A DNA stretch of 64,000 nt, taken from assembly GCA_024509875.1 (NCBI GenBank), contig JAMPIV010012453.1:496001-560000 (forward strand), written 5' to 3'. Source of the DNA: Oreohelix idahoensis. Lineage: Eukaryota; Mollusca; Gastropoda; Stylommatophora; Oreohelicidae. Of the stretch, positions 33,932 through 45,800 are shown piece after piece; within the stretch, counting starts at the first letter, position 1, and the number at the start of each line of letters is the position of its first letter. A program made the position numbers and the translations under genes. Under the pieces are notes generated by a model. It saw only the letters and a list, made by a program, of their open reading frames with translations. It searched no databases and was not told the DNA's origin.

Positions 33932-36586
33932 TGTCGTGAAACATTCTAAATCCACATATCTAAATTAAAAAGTAAATGTAAAGCCTAACGAATTCATTCA
34001 ATAAAAGGAAAGAAGAATGGTAAAAGACCAGTGCTGTCACAATGGCGTACAAAAATCCCCCTTTTTCTACTTCGTCTGCATAATTGTAACGCTTTCACGT
34101 TTACTAGTAAAGCCTACAGCAGCATACACGCGTTTCTAAAAATAAAACGTGTACTGTATTTCTTAGAAAACCTTGAGATACGCACACTGCTTAATGACCT
34201 AGATAAAATACTAGCATTAATGTCATTATATACACTGCGTAATGAAAAGACAGACGGACTTAGAAGAGAGAGATAGAGAGACGTACGGAGGAACGCATGC
34301 AATACTACCACAGTCTCGCGATTAATAGTAACGCCAATCCCACGCGTAAGGCATGAAGCACTAACTTTTTTTCAAATAAACAGTGACAAAAAACACTACC
34401 AATACACGGTTAGGTTTTGAAAACATGTTTAATGCTTATTAGGAAACATGACACAATACTGTTTTACGTCTGAAATCCTGACATTATACTGACAGAACAG
34501 TCGAAAAGGCAGGACAGGTGGCGGTTCTAAATCGATAAAAAAATAAAAAAACAAATACACGACTATCCTAGAATACATATTTTGAACGGAGCCACTTAGC
34601 CCCATTAAATTTATATATTTGGGTGCCTTAGGACTTGCTGACAAAGAATATGTTAAGTGTTATGCACATAGTCTAGTAATTAACAAATTATAGCCAAAAT
34701 ATTATAGGGGTGTTGTCTGACAGCACCCGATCATATTTGCTCATGTTTGGATACTGCTTTAGGGGAATGAGGCCACTACGTTAAATCCGATTTGATTGGT
34801 TAGAATTATATGTAAGGCGAAACATGATTAGTCGACTGCAAATACTATTTTTGGTTGTTAAGGGAAACGTAGGAAGGGTAAATTTTTTCAAAAGCTTTTG
34901 TAAACATGGTCTCATTGGCTAGACCAGTTGATATAGTCAATTAGGAGCGTCAGTTCAGTGCCACTTTTTGAAAATCCAATTTGTAAAAGCAAGTGCGTTG
35001 AGATCCAGCTCATATTTTTCTAAATAAAAGCCTGGGACAGAGGCAGATCGGAATTGTGCCATAACTCATCGCCAGTCAACGTATTTGTTTAATATTTCCA
35101 TGAATTGTGGTAAGCTAGACCTATTTGATATCTTGTTGATGAAAATTGAATGTGAATTGATAATTTATGTCTATATGTGTGTGGTTCAGTAACAATAAAC
35201 AGAGGCAAAACCTTGATATGGCTCCACCATGAATAAAACTTGTCGGAGAGGAATATATCTGCATGGGATGGCCAAATAGTACTATGACACCTATCTTATT
35301 GAATAGAAGGAAATAATGCTGGAATTGCAGAGGCGTTGTAACCATTAGGGAGAGGAATACTGGTGTAAATTGTTTCATGAGAAGCTAGCAGTTGGACTAC
35401 AGCGCTGAACTCGGTGTTTGTTATGTATTGTGCTTCAGTGTGGAAATAGATTATAAATTAGTTCTGAAGGGAGGTACAACCTTCTTGTTTCAGGGACCGT
35501 GGTCCTAATGTATTGAAGCAGCACCTGGTCTGAGTTTTGCTGAATCCAGAGGCTGGTAGCATACTCCTTGGTCAAGATAGCGACCAGTGTTGTTTCTCAA
35601 GAATACGGTGAAGCAAGCGAGCAGAGGAGACTGTTTCCTGCCGCCCACACAGAAGTTAAGATTCGTTGGCCAGAGCAGCTCAATCTTGTGTCCCCCCCCC
35701 CCCCCCCCCCTCTAAAAGTGACTTTACCTTAAATCAAGAGGGACATTTATTTGTTTCAAATAAAAAGAAACTGTGAACCTTTCCAATAATATTTCCACCA
35801 GAAACAAACACTTGAAGTCATGATGACAAACAACCACCTAGCTTGAAAAGCCAGTATTACCTCATAGTACTACAGCACAACTTACACACAAATTGCAATA
35901 ATAATATATGTCAATACAAAGATCCTATCTATAAATTGTGTACATACAACTTGTGATTACATTTGATTGTGATTCCTGGTTCACTTTGTAGTTGAATCTT
36001 CTTCTTCTTCTTCTTCCGTCCTTAGCCACCGACCGTCAAAGCAGTCAGTGGCCATTACGCCTAGTGGCGTCTTAGGGCAACAGCAGATAGGTTTTCTTTG
36101 CCACTGTTTCCCATCACGCCTATTGGCGTCTTTAGGGCAATGGCAAATCAATCCATCTGCTGTTGTTTCCGTAATCGAAGTGACTGGCAAACAGGTGATC
36201 AGCCCGTTGGTGTAGTTGAATCAGGATATCTATTATTGACAGGAATTAATACATATTTTTAAAAGTTACACTTGACTTATTAAGATAGTCTTATAGAGTG
36301 TTCTATGTATGTGAGTGTCACAGTGTTGTAAAGTATTGTGGATTAAATTAAATTGTTTATCTGTCTGTTGGTTGTTGCGAACATACACTTCATCACTATC
36401 ATAACCCTAGACATTCAACGTAGTCATCTCAATATTCCAGAATAAGTCTGACTGAGGTATAAATGTGGTAGCAAAGTAAGGTCATCTGTAATACACCACA
36501 CTTATTAGATACAGATACCTTCACAGCTGATCTCAGTCAGTACACTAAGTCCCCTATAAATATTTATATCATCCCACTTTACCACA
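33932..36586 (+). repeat. Gypsy-2 5' LTR
   Basis: It is 2655 bp including the mini-RTE at 35999-36210. A poly-C run at 35693-35710 differs in length from the 3' LTR. Short frames (34031-34276, 34429-34644, 35121-35378) recur in the 3' LTR and are not called as genes. Confidence 0.92.
35999..36210 (-). mobile_element. Mini-RTE in the Gypsy-2 5' LTR
   Basis: A 212-bp insertion with the 12-bp duplication TGTAGTTGAATC (35987-35998 and 36211-36222). It is absent from the 3' LTR. On the minus strand it starts CCAACGGGCTGATCACCTGT, resembling the RTE-A 5' head at 45898-45930. It ends GACGGTCGGTGGCTAAGGAC plus GAA repeats, as RTE-B does. Confidence 0.9.
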
Positions 36587-36591
36587 TATAT

Positions 36592-36616
36592 TGGGGGCTC
36601 GTCCGGGATATTGAAC
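36592..36616 (+). promoter_or_regulatory. Gypsy-2 primer-binding site (tRNA-Pro)
   Basis: TGGGGGCTCGTCCGGGAT is exactly the complement of the tRNA-Pro 3' 18 nt, the same site used by gammaretroviruses. It lies five bases (TATAT) after the LTR end. Confidence 0.92.
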
Positions 36617-36776
36617 CTTCTCCTATTATATATATTGGGAATAATAAAAATTTAAAAGGTATCCTTGGGTGGAAAATAAATAAGGTTGAGCTCTCAGTGC
36701 TTGTGGTTGTCCTTAGTTAATTACTCAGAGATAAAATTGTTTAACTTAGACATTGTATAAATTTGCCTGTTAGAAA

Positions 36777-37918
36777 ATGGCGGACCTAGCAAAATTTCGA
36801 TCTGCTGCTGTGCAGACTGCTAAAGAGTTAGGAATGGACGGGCAAGTTATGATTGCCTATGTCACTACTGAAAGTGACAAATTTATTGAACGTGAAGAAA
36901 GAAAATTTGAAGCGGAAAGAAAGTTAGAGGCGGAAAAGGAAATTAAGAGGTTGCAGATTGAGGCTGAGGCTAAGGCATTGGAGGCAGATAGGGAAATTAA
37001 AAGGCTCCAGTATGAAGAGAAGAAGCTGGAGGCAGAAGAGAGGAAAGAAGGCAAGCTACAGAGAGAGAAGAAAGGAGACAGGCTGCCGAGAGGGAAGCAG
37101 AAAAGGAGGAGAAGAGATTACAAGGGGAACATGAGTTACGACTAAGGGAGCTTGAGTTTCAAAGCCATGCTCCTGAAAATGGTGCCAGTCCCTTTACCTC
37201 TGATGCCACTGCTAGCCAGGGAGCCTCAACCTCAGCTATGAACTTTCATTTAGATCATTTTGTTGAGAAAGAAGATGATATTGAGAGCTATCTAAATAGA
37301 TATGAACTATTAGCTACCACATATGGGTTAGAGAGAGAAAGGTGGAGCTTAAAGTTATCACAAGGGCTTCGTGGTGCAGCTTATGAAGTTTTTGCCAAAA
37401 TGAGCAGAGATGATCAAGAAAATTATGACATGCTAAAGCAGGCTCTTTTGTTAAGATATGAAAAGAATGGTGAATTTTATAGAAAAAATTTAGGAATGCT
37501 AAACTACTGTCAGGTGAAACCTATCACCAGTTCTCTGCACAGTTAGAGACATACTTGGAGAAATGGACTTCTCTGGGGAAAACCCAAGATCTTAAGGAAA
37601 TGATCCTTATAGAACAACTAAGAGAGTCTATGGCTCCAGACTTGAGAAAGTTTCTCATGGAACAAGGTGCAGAGAGGCTGGGTGAGTTACTAAATGTCGC
37701 TGAAAGGTATCAGGCAGCTCAAGCAGAGGTAACAAGTAATAAAAAGAAACAGGCAGATAATTTTAAGGCACCATAGAACTTTAATAAATTTGATCCTAGA
37801 GATCAGAACAAAGGTAAGCACCAGTTTGATAGGCCACAGTATGACAATAAAAATAAAACCCTACAATTCGATGAAAGGAAATTTGATGAAAGAAAATCTT
37901 TCAACCAAAAAAGGAGGT
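36777..37918 (+). pseudogene. gag: Gypsy-2 Gag, frameshifted
   Basis: Three frames are co-linear with Gypsy-1 Gag. 36777-37145 starts MADLAKFRSAAVQTAKELG and continues into a highly charged coiled coil (EAEKEIKRLQIEAEAKALEA). 37238-37546 carries LERERWSLKLSQGLRGAAYE. 37555-37776 carries EMILIEQLRESMAPDLRKFL and ERLGELLNVAERYQAA, the SCAN-like capsid. Frame changes lie near 37130 and 37490. The last frame meets TAG at 37774-37776 but stays open beyond it to the zinc knuckle, a position comparable to the TAA in Gypsy-1. The mini-RTE at 37919 then splits the nucleocapsid linker. Confidence 0.85.
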
Positions 37919-38129
37919 ACCAACGGGCTGATCACCCGTTTGCCAGTCACTTCGATTACGGAAACAACAGCAAATGGATTGATTTGCCATTGCCCTAAAG
38001 ACGCCAATAGGCGTGATGGGAAACAATGACAAAGAAAACCTATCTGCTGTTGCCCTAAGACGCCACTAGGCGTAATGGCCACTGACTGCTTTGACGGTCG
38101 GTGGCTAAGGATGGAAGAAGAAGAAGAAG
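37919..38129 (+). mobile_element. Mini-RTE in the Gypsy-2 gag
   Basis: A 211-bp copy of the same mini-RTE as 35999-36210, here on the plus strand. Its duplication AAAAAAGGAGGT lies at 37907-37918 and 38130-38141, and it ends in GAA repeats. It separates KSFNQKRR from the CCHC zinc knuckle of Gypsy-2. Two of these elements hit one young Gypsy copy independently. Confidence 0.9.
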
Positions 38130-38141
38130 AAAAAAGGAGGT

Positions 38142-39019
38142 GGTGTAAGAATTGTCGGATGGACAATCATGATACTGACCGTTGTAGAAGGAATCCTATA
38201 GTAATGGCCACCCTTCAGGTCAGGTCGACCTCAAGAAAGGAGGAGGATATTCTGATAGATACCACTCCAGAAGAGATGAGGAAGGTGCAGGCTGGGGATA
38301 AGACCCTCAAGCCTTGTTTTAAGAAGTTGTCAAAATGTCACACACCTCCAGGAAAAGGAGACTTCTACATGAAGAACAAACTGATATACCGGAAGACTGG
38401 AACTAGATCCAAAGGTCAGGGACAGCTGGTACTTCCTAAAAGGTATAGGGCAGACTTAATAAGGAGCTTACATGTGAAACAAGATGGGGACCATGAGAAA
38501 ATAGGTACCATCATTCAAAAGGTAGCTCAGAATTATTATTGGCCCAAGGCAAGGTGGGACATTGAAAATTTTGTAGAGAGGTGTAGCATAGCACATGAGG
38601 GAACACCCACAAGTGGGAACAGTGTTCAGGACCTCCACACGCCACGGGGCAAACGTAGGCCTGACACTGGAAAGAATAATAAAGTGGACCAAGTGGAATG
38701 GGAAGCCCCTTTTCACGGACAATCTTCAATTGACTGTTTTACAATGGCCACTATGCGGCGAGTGCAAAAAGATGTCTTACCCCAGAATAAGCCGAAAATC
38801 CCTCAATCGGACTTATGTAAACTGGAGGAAGAAGATGTAGAGAGGAAATCTCTCATCAAGAATTCTAAGTGGAGAGAAAGCCCCAAGAAAAAAATTGGTA
38901 GCGGTCGATTTGTGCATGATGATTCTGGGAAGAAAAGTCATCACAACAGGGCTTCGAGTGCAAAGGACCTGACATGTGCCAGGAAAAATAAGTTTCCGAA
39001 TTTAAAAGTCCATATGTAA
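38142..39019 (+). pseudogene. Gypsy-2 zinc knuckle and degenerate integrase N-terminus
   Basis: After the mini-RTE the frame resumes with WCKNCRMDNHDTDRC (CCHC). Where Gypsy-1 has a protease, this copy passes straight from NPIVMATLQVR to the linker TPEEMRKVQAGDKTLKPCF, so the protease is deleted. The integrase zinc region is recognisable (HVKQDGDHEKIGTI, NYYWPKARWDIENFVERC) but its final Cys pair is damaged. The following roughly 130 residues do not show the D,D-35-E core. The frame stops at 39019. Confidence 0.8.
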
Positions 39020-39081
39020 CTCTGTTAAGAACGTGGACTGATGAAAAGGCAGAGGACAATATTACATCCTCATACCAATAT

Positions 39082-40920
39082 GTGAATGAGCTGACCACTC
39101 GTTTAAAAACTGGCTGGAAACTTGCCAATGAAAATTTGAGACAAGCCAGGAAAAAACATGCTGCCTATTACAACAGGAAAGCTAAAGACAGAGATTTGGC
39201 TGTGGGAGAGAAGGTACTGCTTCTTCTACCCGGTAGTCAGAATAAGCTACAAATTGGATGGCAAGGTCCATATACAGTTCTAGAGAAGGTGTCTAGAACA
39301 AATTATAAGATAGATAAGAAGGGGAAAGAAAAAATCTATCATGTGAATCTCCTGAAGAAATATTTGGAAAGAGAAAATCAGGAAGAGACACACTTGTTGA
39401 CCTTGTCCATTGCTATGGAGATGAAAAAGGAACCACTTTCATCATTTGAATATCCATTACATCCCTGTGAGACAGCGGCACAGGTGAAAATCAGTACACA
39501 TTTAACGAAAAATCAGAAGGAGAGAGTGCAACAGGTTCTAGATGATCATACAGAGGTGTTAACGGACCGACCGGGGCATACAAACTTATTGGAATATGAT
39601 ATGAAGCTGATAGACCCCACACCTGTCTGTATGAAACCCTATTCGATTCCTTTTGCTAAGGAGAAAGCCTTGAAGAAAGAGATAGACTATTTGTTGAAGG
39701 AGGGAATAATTTCACACAGTGAATCTTCGTATAGTTCCAGTGTGGTGCTCTTAAGGAAACCCTCTGGAGAACATAGACTCTGTATAGATTACAGGAGACT
39801 GAATGCTATCACAGAAGGTCAGGTGGATCCATTGCCGGATACAAATCAGTTGTTTGCCAGGCTAAATAAAGCTAAATATTTCTCAAAAGTGGATCTGAGT
39901 AAAGGATACTATCAGATTCCAGTAAAGCCTGAGGTTAGACCGTACCTAGCTTTTAGTACCTCAGAGGGACACTATGAGTTTAACAGATTGCCATTTGGAT
40001 TGAAGAATGCGCCTAGTGTCTTCTCTAGAATGATGAGAAAATTGTTGGATCCTCTGAATAATCCATGCATCACAAATTTCATGGATGATATCCTTATAGC
40101 AACCGAAACATTTGAGGAACACATTGACTCTCTGAACATGCTGTTTAATCGACTTAGAGAAGCGAATTTAACAGCCCGACCAACCAAATGTTGCGTTGGA
40201 TGTAAAGAATTAGAATTCTTGGGACACACAGTCCATCAGGGAAACATGACCCCTGACCCCAAGAATTTAGAGAAACTAAAGAAAGCCCCGAGGCCACAAA
40301 CCAAGAAAGACGTGAGATCCTTTGTCTCATTATGTGGTTTCTACCAAAAGTATATCAAAAACTTTAATTCCATATGTGCACCGTTAACTGATTTGACACG
40401 CAAAGGAAATCCAGATCGAATTACATGGACAGCACAATGTGAATTGGCATACCAGGAATTGAAGGAAAAGCTCACAAGCAAACCTATTTTGAAATTACCT
40501 GACTTAAGTCAAGAATTCATTGTGAGAACGGATGCCAGTAATATCGGTTTGGGCGCGACCCTGTTACAAAAATCAGATGCACTGGATGGGGAATTAACCC
40601 CAGTGGCATATGCTAGTAGAAAGTTGAATAAAGCTGAAACCAATTATTCAACTAGCGAAAAAGAATGTCTTGCAGTAATATGGGCGATCAAGAAGTTCAA
40701 TATTTATCTGTATGGGAAGGCATTCAAGTTACAAATGGATCACAAACCCTTGTCGTTTCTAGCGCAGGCTAGGCATGAAAATTCGAGGTTACTCAGATGG
40801 TCCTTACTTTTGCAGCCATTCCAGTTCAGCATAGAGTATATTTCTGGAAAAACTAACCTGGGAGCGGATTTTCTAAGCCGCCATCCGTGTGATGAAAATC
40901 ACCATAAGCCCCAGGAATAA
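39082..40920 (+). CDS. pol: Gypsy-2 integrase C-terminus, reverse transcriptase and RNase H
   Basis: This is a 612-residue open frame. Residues about 35-95 form the integrase GPY/F domain (VGEKVLLLLPGSQ, IGWQGPYTVLEKV, YHVNLLKKYL). RT follows: LCIDYRRLNAIT (about 233-244), FSKVDLSKGYYQIPV (267-281), LPFGLKNAPSVFSRMM (303-318) and catalytic FMDD at 333-336. RNase H motifs are VRTDASNIGLGA, EKECLAVIWAI and LQMDHKPLSFL, and the frame closes GADFLSRHP. The RT and RNase H catalytic residues appear intact. Integrase lying before RT in the same frame is the Gmr1 arrangement. The called Met is internal to a polyprotein, so this is not a native start. Confidence 0.9.
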   Translation: MNELTTRLKTGWKLANENLRQARKKHAAYYNRKAKDRDLAVGEKVLLLLPGSQNKLQIGWQGPYTVLEKVSRTNYKIDKKGKEKIYHVNLLKKYLERENQEETHLLTLSIAMEMKKEPLSSFEYPLHPCETAAQVKISTHLTKNQKERVQQVLDDHTEVLTDRPGHTNLLEYDMKLIDPTPVCMKPYSIPFAKEKALKKEIDYLLKEGIISHSESSYSSSVVLLRKPSGEHRLCIDYRRLNAITEGQVDPLPDTNQLFARLNKAKYFSKVDLSKGYYQIPVKPEVRPYLAFSTSEGHYEFNRLPFGLKNAPSVFSRMMRKLLDPLNNPCITNFMDDILIATETFEEHIDSLNMLFNRLREANLTARPTKCCVGCKELEFLGHTVHQGNMTPDPKNLEKLKKAPRPQTKKDVRSFVSLCGFYQKYIKNFNSICAPLTDLTRKGNPDRITWTAQCELAYQELKEKLTSKPILKLPDLSQEFIVRTDASNIGLGATLLQKSDALDGELTPVAYASRKLNKAETNYSTSEKECLAVIWAIKKFNIYLYGKAFKLQMDHKPLSFLAQARHENSRLLRWSLLLQPFQFSIEYISGKTNLGADFLSRHPCDENHHKPQE

Positions 40921-42849
40921 TATTAAATTTCTCTATGTGTATATAGAATTATAGACTGACATATAACGTCTGTTTTAAGTGGGGAGAATTTGTCGTGAAA
41001 CATTCTAAATCCACATATCTAAATTAAAAAGTAAATGTAAAGCCTAACGAATTAATTCAATAAAAGGAAAGAAGAATGGTAAAAGACCAGTGCTGTCACA
41101 ATGGCGTACAAAAATCCCCCTTTTTCTACTTCGTCTGCATAATTGTAACGCTTTCACGTTTACTAGTAAAGCCTACAGCAGCATACACGCGTTTCTAAAA
41201 ATAAAATGTGTACTGTATTTCTTAGAAAACCTTGAGATACGCACACTGCTTAATGACCTAGATAAAATACTAGCATTAATGTCATTATATACACTGCGTA
41301 ATGAAAAGACAGACGGACTTAGAAGAGAGAGATATAGAGACGTACGGAGGAATGCATGCAATACTACCACAGTCTCGCGATTAATAGTAACGCCAATCCC
41401 ATGCGTAAGGTATGAAGCACTAACTTTTTTTCAAATAAACAGTGACAAAAAACACTACCAATACACGGTTAGGTTTTGAAAACATGTTTAATGCTTATTA
41501 GGAAACATGACACAATACTGTTTTACGTCTGAAATCCTGACATTATACTGACAGAACAGTCGAAAAGGCAGGACAGGTGGCGGTTCTAAATCGATAAAAA
41601 AATAAAAAAACAAATACACGACTATCCTAGAATACATATTTTGAACGGAGCCACTTAGCCCCATTAAATTTATATATTTGGGTGCCTTAGGACTTGCTGA
41701 CAAAGAATATGTTAAGTGTTATGCACATAGTCTAGTAATTAACAAATTATAGCCAAAATATTATAGGGGTGTTGTCTGACAGCACCCGATCATATTTGCT
41801 CATGTTTGGATACTGCTTTAGGGGAATGAGGCCACTACGTTAAATCCGATTTGATTGGTTAGAATTATATGTAAGGCGAAACATGATTAGTCGACTGCAA
41901 ATACTATTTTTGGTTGTTAAGGGAAACGTAGGAAGGTTAAATTTTTTCAAAAGCTTTTGTAAACATGGTCTCATTGGCTAGACCAGTTGATATAGTCAAT
42001 TAGGAGCGTCGGTTCAGTGCCACTTTTTGAAAATCCAATTTGTAAAAGCAAGTGCGTTGAGATCCAGCTCATATTTTTCTAAATAAAAGCCTGGGACAGA
42101 GGCAGATCGGAATTGTGCCATAACTCATCGCCAGTCAACGTATTTGTTTAATATTTCCATGAATTGTGGTAAGCTAGACCTATTTGATATCTTGTTGATG
42201 AAAACTGAATGTGAATTGATAATTTATGTCTATATGTGTGTGGTTCAGTAACAATAAACAGAGGCAAAACCTCGATATGGCTCCACCATGAATAAAACTT
42301 GTCGAAGAGGAATATATCTGCATGGGATGGCCAAATAGTACTATGACACCTATCTTATTGAATAGAAGGAAATAATGCTGGAATTGCAGAGGCGTTGTAA
42401 CTATTAGGGAGAGGAATACTGGTGTAAATTGTTTCATGAGAAGCTAGCAGTTGGACTACAGCGCTGAACTCGGTGTTTGTTATGTATTGTGCTTCAGTGT
42501 GGAAATAGATTATAAATTAGTTCTGAAGGGAGGTACAACCTTCTTGTTTCAGGGACCGTGGTCCTAATGTATTGAAGCAGCACCTGGTCTGAGTTTTGCT
42601 GAATCCAGAGGCTGGTAGCATACTCCTTGGTCAAGATAGCGACCAGTGTTGTTTCTCAAGAATACGGTGAAGCAAGCGAGCAGAGGAGACTGTTTCCTGC
42701 CGCCCACACAGAAGTTAAGATTCGTTGGCCAGAGCAGCTCAATCTTGTGTACCCCCCCCCCCCTCTAAAAGTGACTTTACCTTAAATCAAGAGGGACATT
42801 TATTTGTTTCAAATAAAAAGAAACTGTGAACCTTTCCAATAATATTTCC

Positions 42850-45800
42850 TTACTTACTTACTTAGTCGTTCCTCTTCTACCGTGAGGTGTAGAGGTTTGG
42901 AAGAGAGAGCGCCAGACTATTCTATCAGCTGTCTTCCCCCTGGCCTGGTTCCATTCTAGTCCTCGGTCCTTCAAAGATTGTCTAATGTTGTCCTCCCAGC
43001 GGACTCTGGGTCGTCCTGGAGGTCTGGATCCCTGGCTCCCTGTTTCCCATGCCCGTCGTGGCAGCCGATCCTCTCCCACTCTGCAGACATGGCCAAACCA
43101 TCTTAGTTGGGACTGTTCTATTTGGGTCTGCAGCGGGTGGGATTTTAGGCCTTGACGTATCGTCTGGTTGCGGACCATGTCTCTTCTTGTCACTTCAACC
43201 ACCTTCCTCAGATACCTCATTTCCGAGGTCTGGATCTGGCCCCTGTGGGCCGTAGTCACCGCCCACGACTCGCATCCACATGTCAAGACTGGGACACAGG
43301 TGGAGCGGCATACAGCCACCCTCGTTTTCCCACCAACCTCTTTCTTGCTGAGGAATCCTCGATTTATGGCCTGATAAAGTCTCCCAGCCACTGCTTTTCG
43401 AGTGGCCAACTCTTCTTTGATGCCCCCCTTTCGGTCTATAATAGCTCCGAGATATTTAAAGTGGTCGACCTGCTCCAGGACCCGCTCTCCCAACCCAATC
43501 CGATGCCCTCTTTCTTTTTGTGATATCACCATGGATTTTGTTCCAGAGCTGCCCATGACCATCCCTCTCCTCTCCAGCTCCCCCCCCCAGACCTGCAGGC
43601 TGGACCGGAGATGTGTCTCCGATCCAGCAATCAGGACAACATCATCAGCAAACGCCAGCTCCGAAATACAGACCTGTCTCATCTTCCAGTACCCCACTGA
43701 ATACTTTCCTGTTCTCTCCTTACATGCCTTGATGACATCGTCCATGAGAAGTATGAAAAGACAAGGTGACAGGATATCGCCTTGTCTTACACCAGTGGTG
43801 GTCTTGAACTCCTCTGACTTATAGTCCGCTGTCCTCACACAACCTCTGCAAGACCCGCAGAAGCTCTGCATAGCATGTATCAGAGGTGCTGGAATGCTCC
43901 CCCCCGCCAAACAGTCCCAAAGTCCGCTCCAGGGGACCCCGTCAAATGCCCCCCCCAGACCCATGAAACAAAGACGGATCTCACTCTTGTACTCAAGGGC
44001 CTTTTCACTCAGCTGCCTGAGTGTGAAGATTAGGTCCCGAGTACCTCGGCCCGCTCGGAATCCGCACTGGGCCCCATCCAACTGTGGCCCAGCCAGGCAT
44101 CGGAGTCTCCGCCCCAGGATTCCAGAGCAGACCCCACCAGGGACACTGAGAAGGGACATGCCCCCGTGGTCTCCACACCGTCGACCGTCACCCCCTTTGA
44201 AAATCGGTGCCACGATGGCAATCTCCCAATCCCTCGGTACGGCCCTGTTGCACCATGCTGCTTGTAGGACCCTTAGGAGTAATAGGTCGCCTGATGCTCC
44301 CATGTACTTAACCATCTCTGGTGTTATACCATCATGCCCTGCTGCTCCGCCCATCCCGATCCCCTCCAGCGCCGCCCTCAGCCTCCCCATCCCCATGTCA
44401 TCTCCATCACCATTTGCATCCTCCTCTGTGCCAGTGGCCATCACCTCTGATGCTCCACCCTGCCCACCATCAAGGAGCCCCGAGAAATATTCCCCCCATC
44501 CCTCCACCACTTCCCCCGGGGCAGTAAGCAACCCACCCCGCCTGTCCTTTATAAACCCAAGAGGACATTGCCCCTCCTTCCCCATGTTCCCTAGGGTCCC
44601 ATAGAACAATCTCTGGTTTTCCTGCGCATCCCCTTCCAGCCCTTCTCCAAACTCTTCCCAGGACCTCTGCCCCGCCGCCAGCACCCCGCTCTCCGCCTCC
44701 GCTCTGAGTATCACACACTCTCTATACTTCTTCATTTGTCCTGCCATGTCTCTAGCCCCCAAGTACTGTCTCCATGCCATCCTCCTCTCTCCCATTCTCT
44801 CCCCGACCTCCTCCGTCCACCAAGGCGTCCTCCCTCTCCTGTTCCCAAGCCGGACCTCACCACATGCCTCCGCAGCAGCTGTCTCCACGACGTCCTTGAA
44901 CCCAAGCCACAGGGTTTCCAAGTCATCAGGCCGCCCCTCTGCGTCTCTCACCGCCGTAGCAATAAGCCCCCGACATCTGGTCTTAACCTCTGGATCCCTC
45001 AGCCTGCAGGTCCCAATGCTCACCTCTTCCGTTCGTCTACTTGGTCTCTCGCGCGGTGCCGGGCAGCTCCCAGGCCGAGCAACCCCCTCAGTTGTTCTTT
45101 TAATTGTAAGCAGGCAGTGACCACTTCCAATCTCCGGCCCCCTCCAGACTCCAGCATCCCGGACATATCCGAATGAGCTCCTCCTAACAATGGCACAGTC
45201 GACCACTGACCTCTCATTCTCTGTTGGTTCACACCTAGTATATGCATGTATGCGCTTATGGGGGAACTTTGTGTTGGTAATGATCAGATTCTGCTCACTG
45301 CAGAATCTGAGGAGTCGCCTTCCATTGTCACCGAGAGCATCCTCTCCATATCTTCCGACAACTCCACCCCATCCAGCATGGTCACCTCCAACTCTGGCAC
45401 TGAAATCCCCGAGCATGATAATTTCACCCAGGCAGTCATCCACTGTCCCCCGAAGCAGCTCGAAGAATTCTTCCTTGACCTCTGCTCTCTCATCCCCACC
45501 CGGCCCATACACCATGACCAGGCCGACCATGGCCCCTCCCTCTTCCAGTCCCACAACCACAATGCGCCCCGAGACAAAGCTCCATCCCCCGACACTATCT
45601 TTCTGGTTTTTGGCCACAATGCAACCCACGCCCCCTTTAGCTCTTTCAGATGTGGGTACACCACTGTATAGCAGAGTGTTGCCATCGAGATCCATGACTC
45701 CTTGTCCCTTTTTCTTTGTTTCGGTGATAGCCAGGATTTCTAGTTTTGCTTTCCTCATCTCTTCCATCAGCTCCTCTTCTTTCCCATTTATACTTCTTGT

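Noticed and set aside
34031..35378. Frames repeated near 41090-42437
   Set aside because: They are copies within the Gypsy-2 LTRs, with no coding signature.
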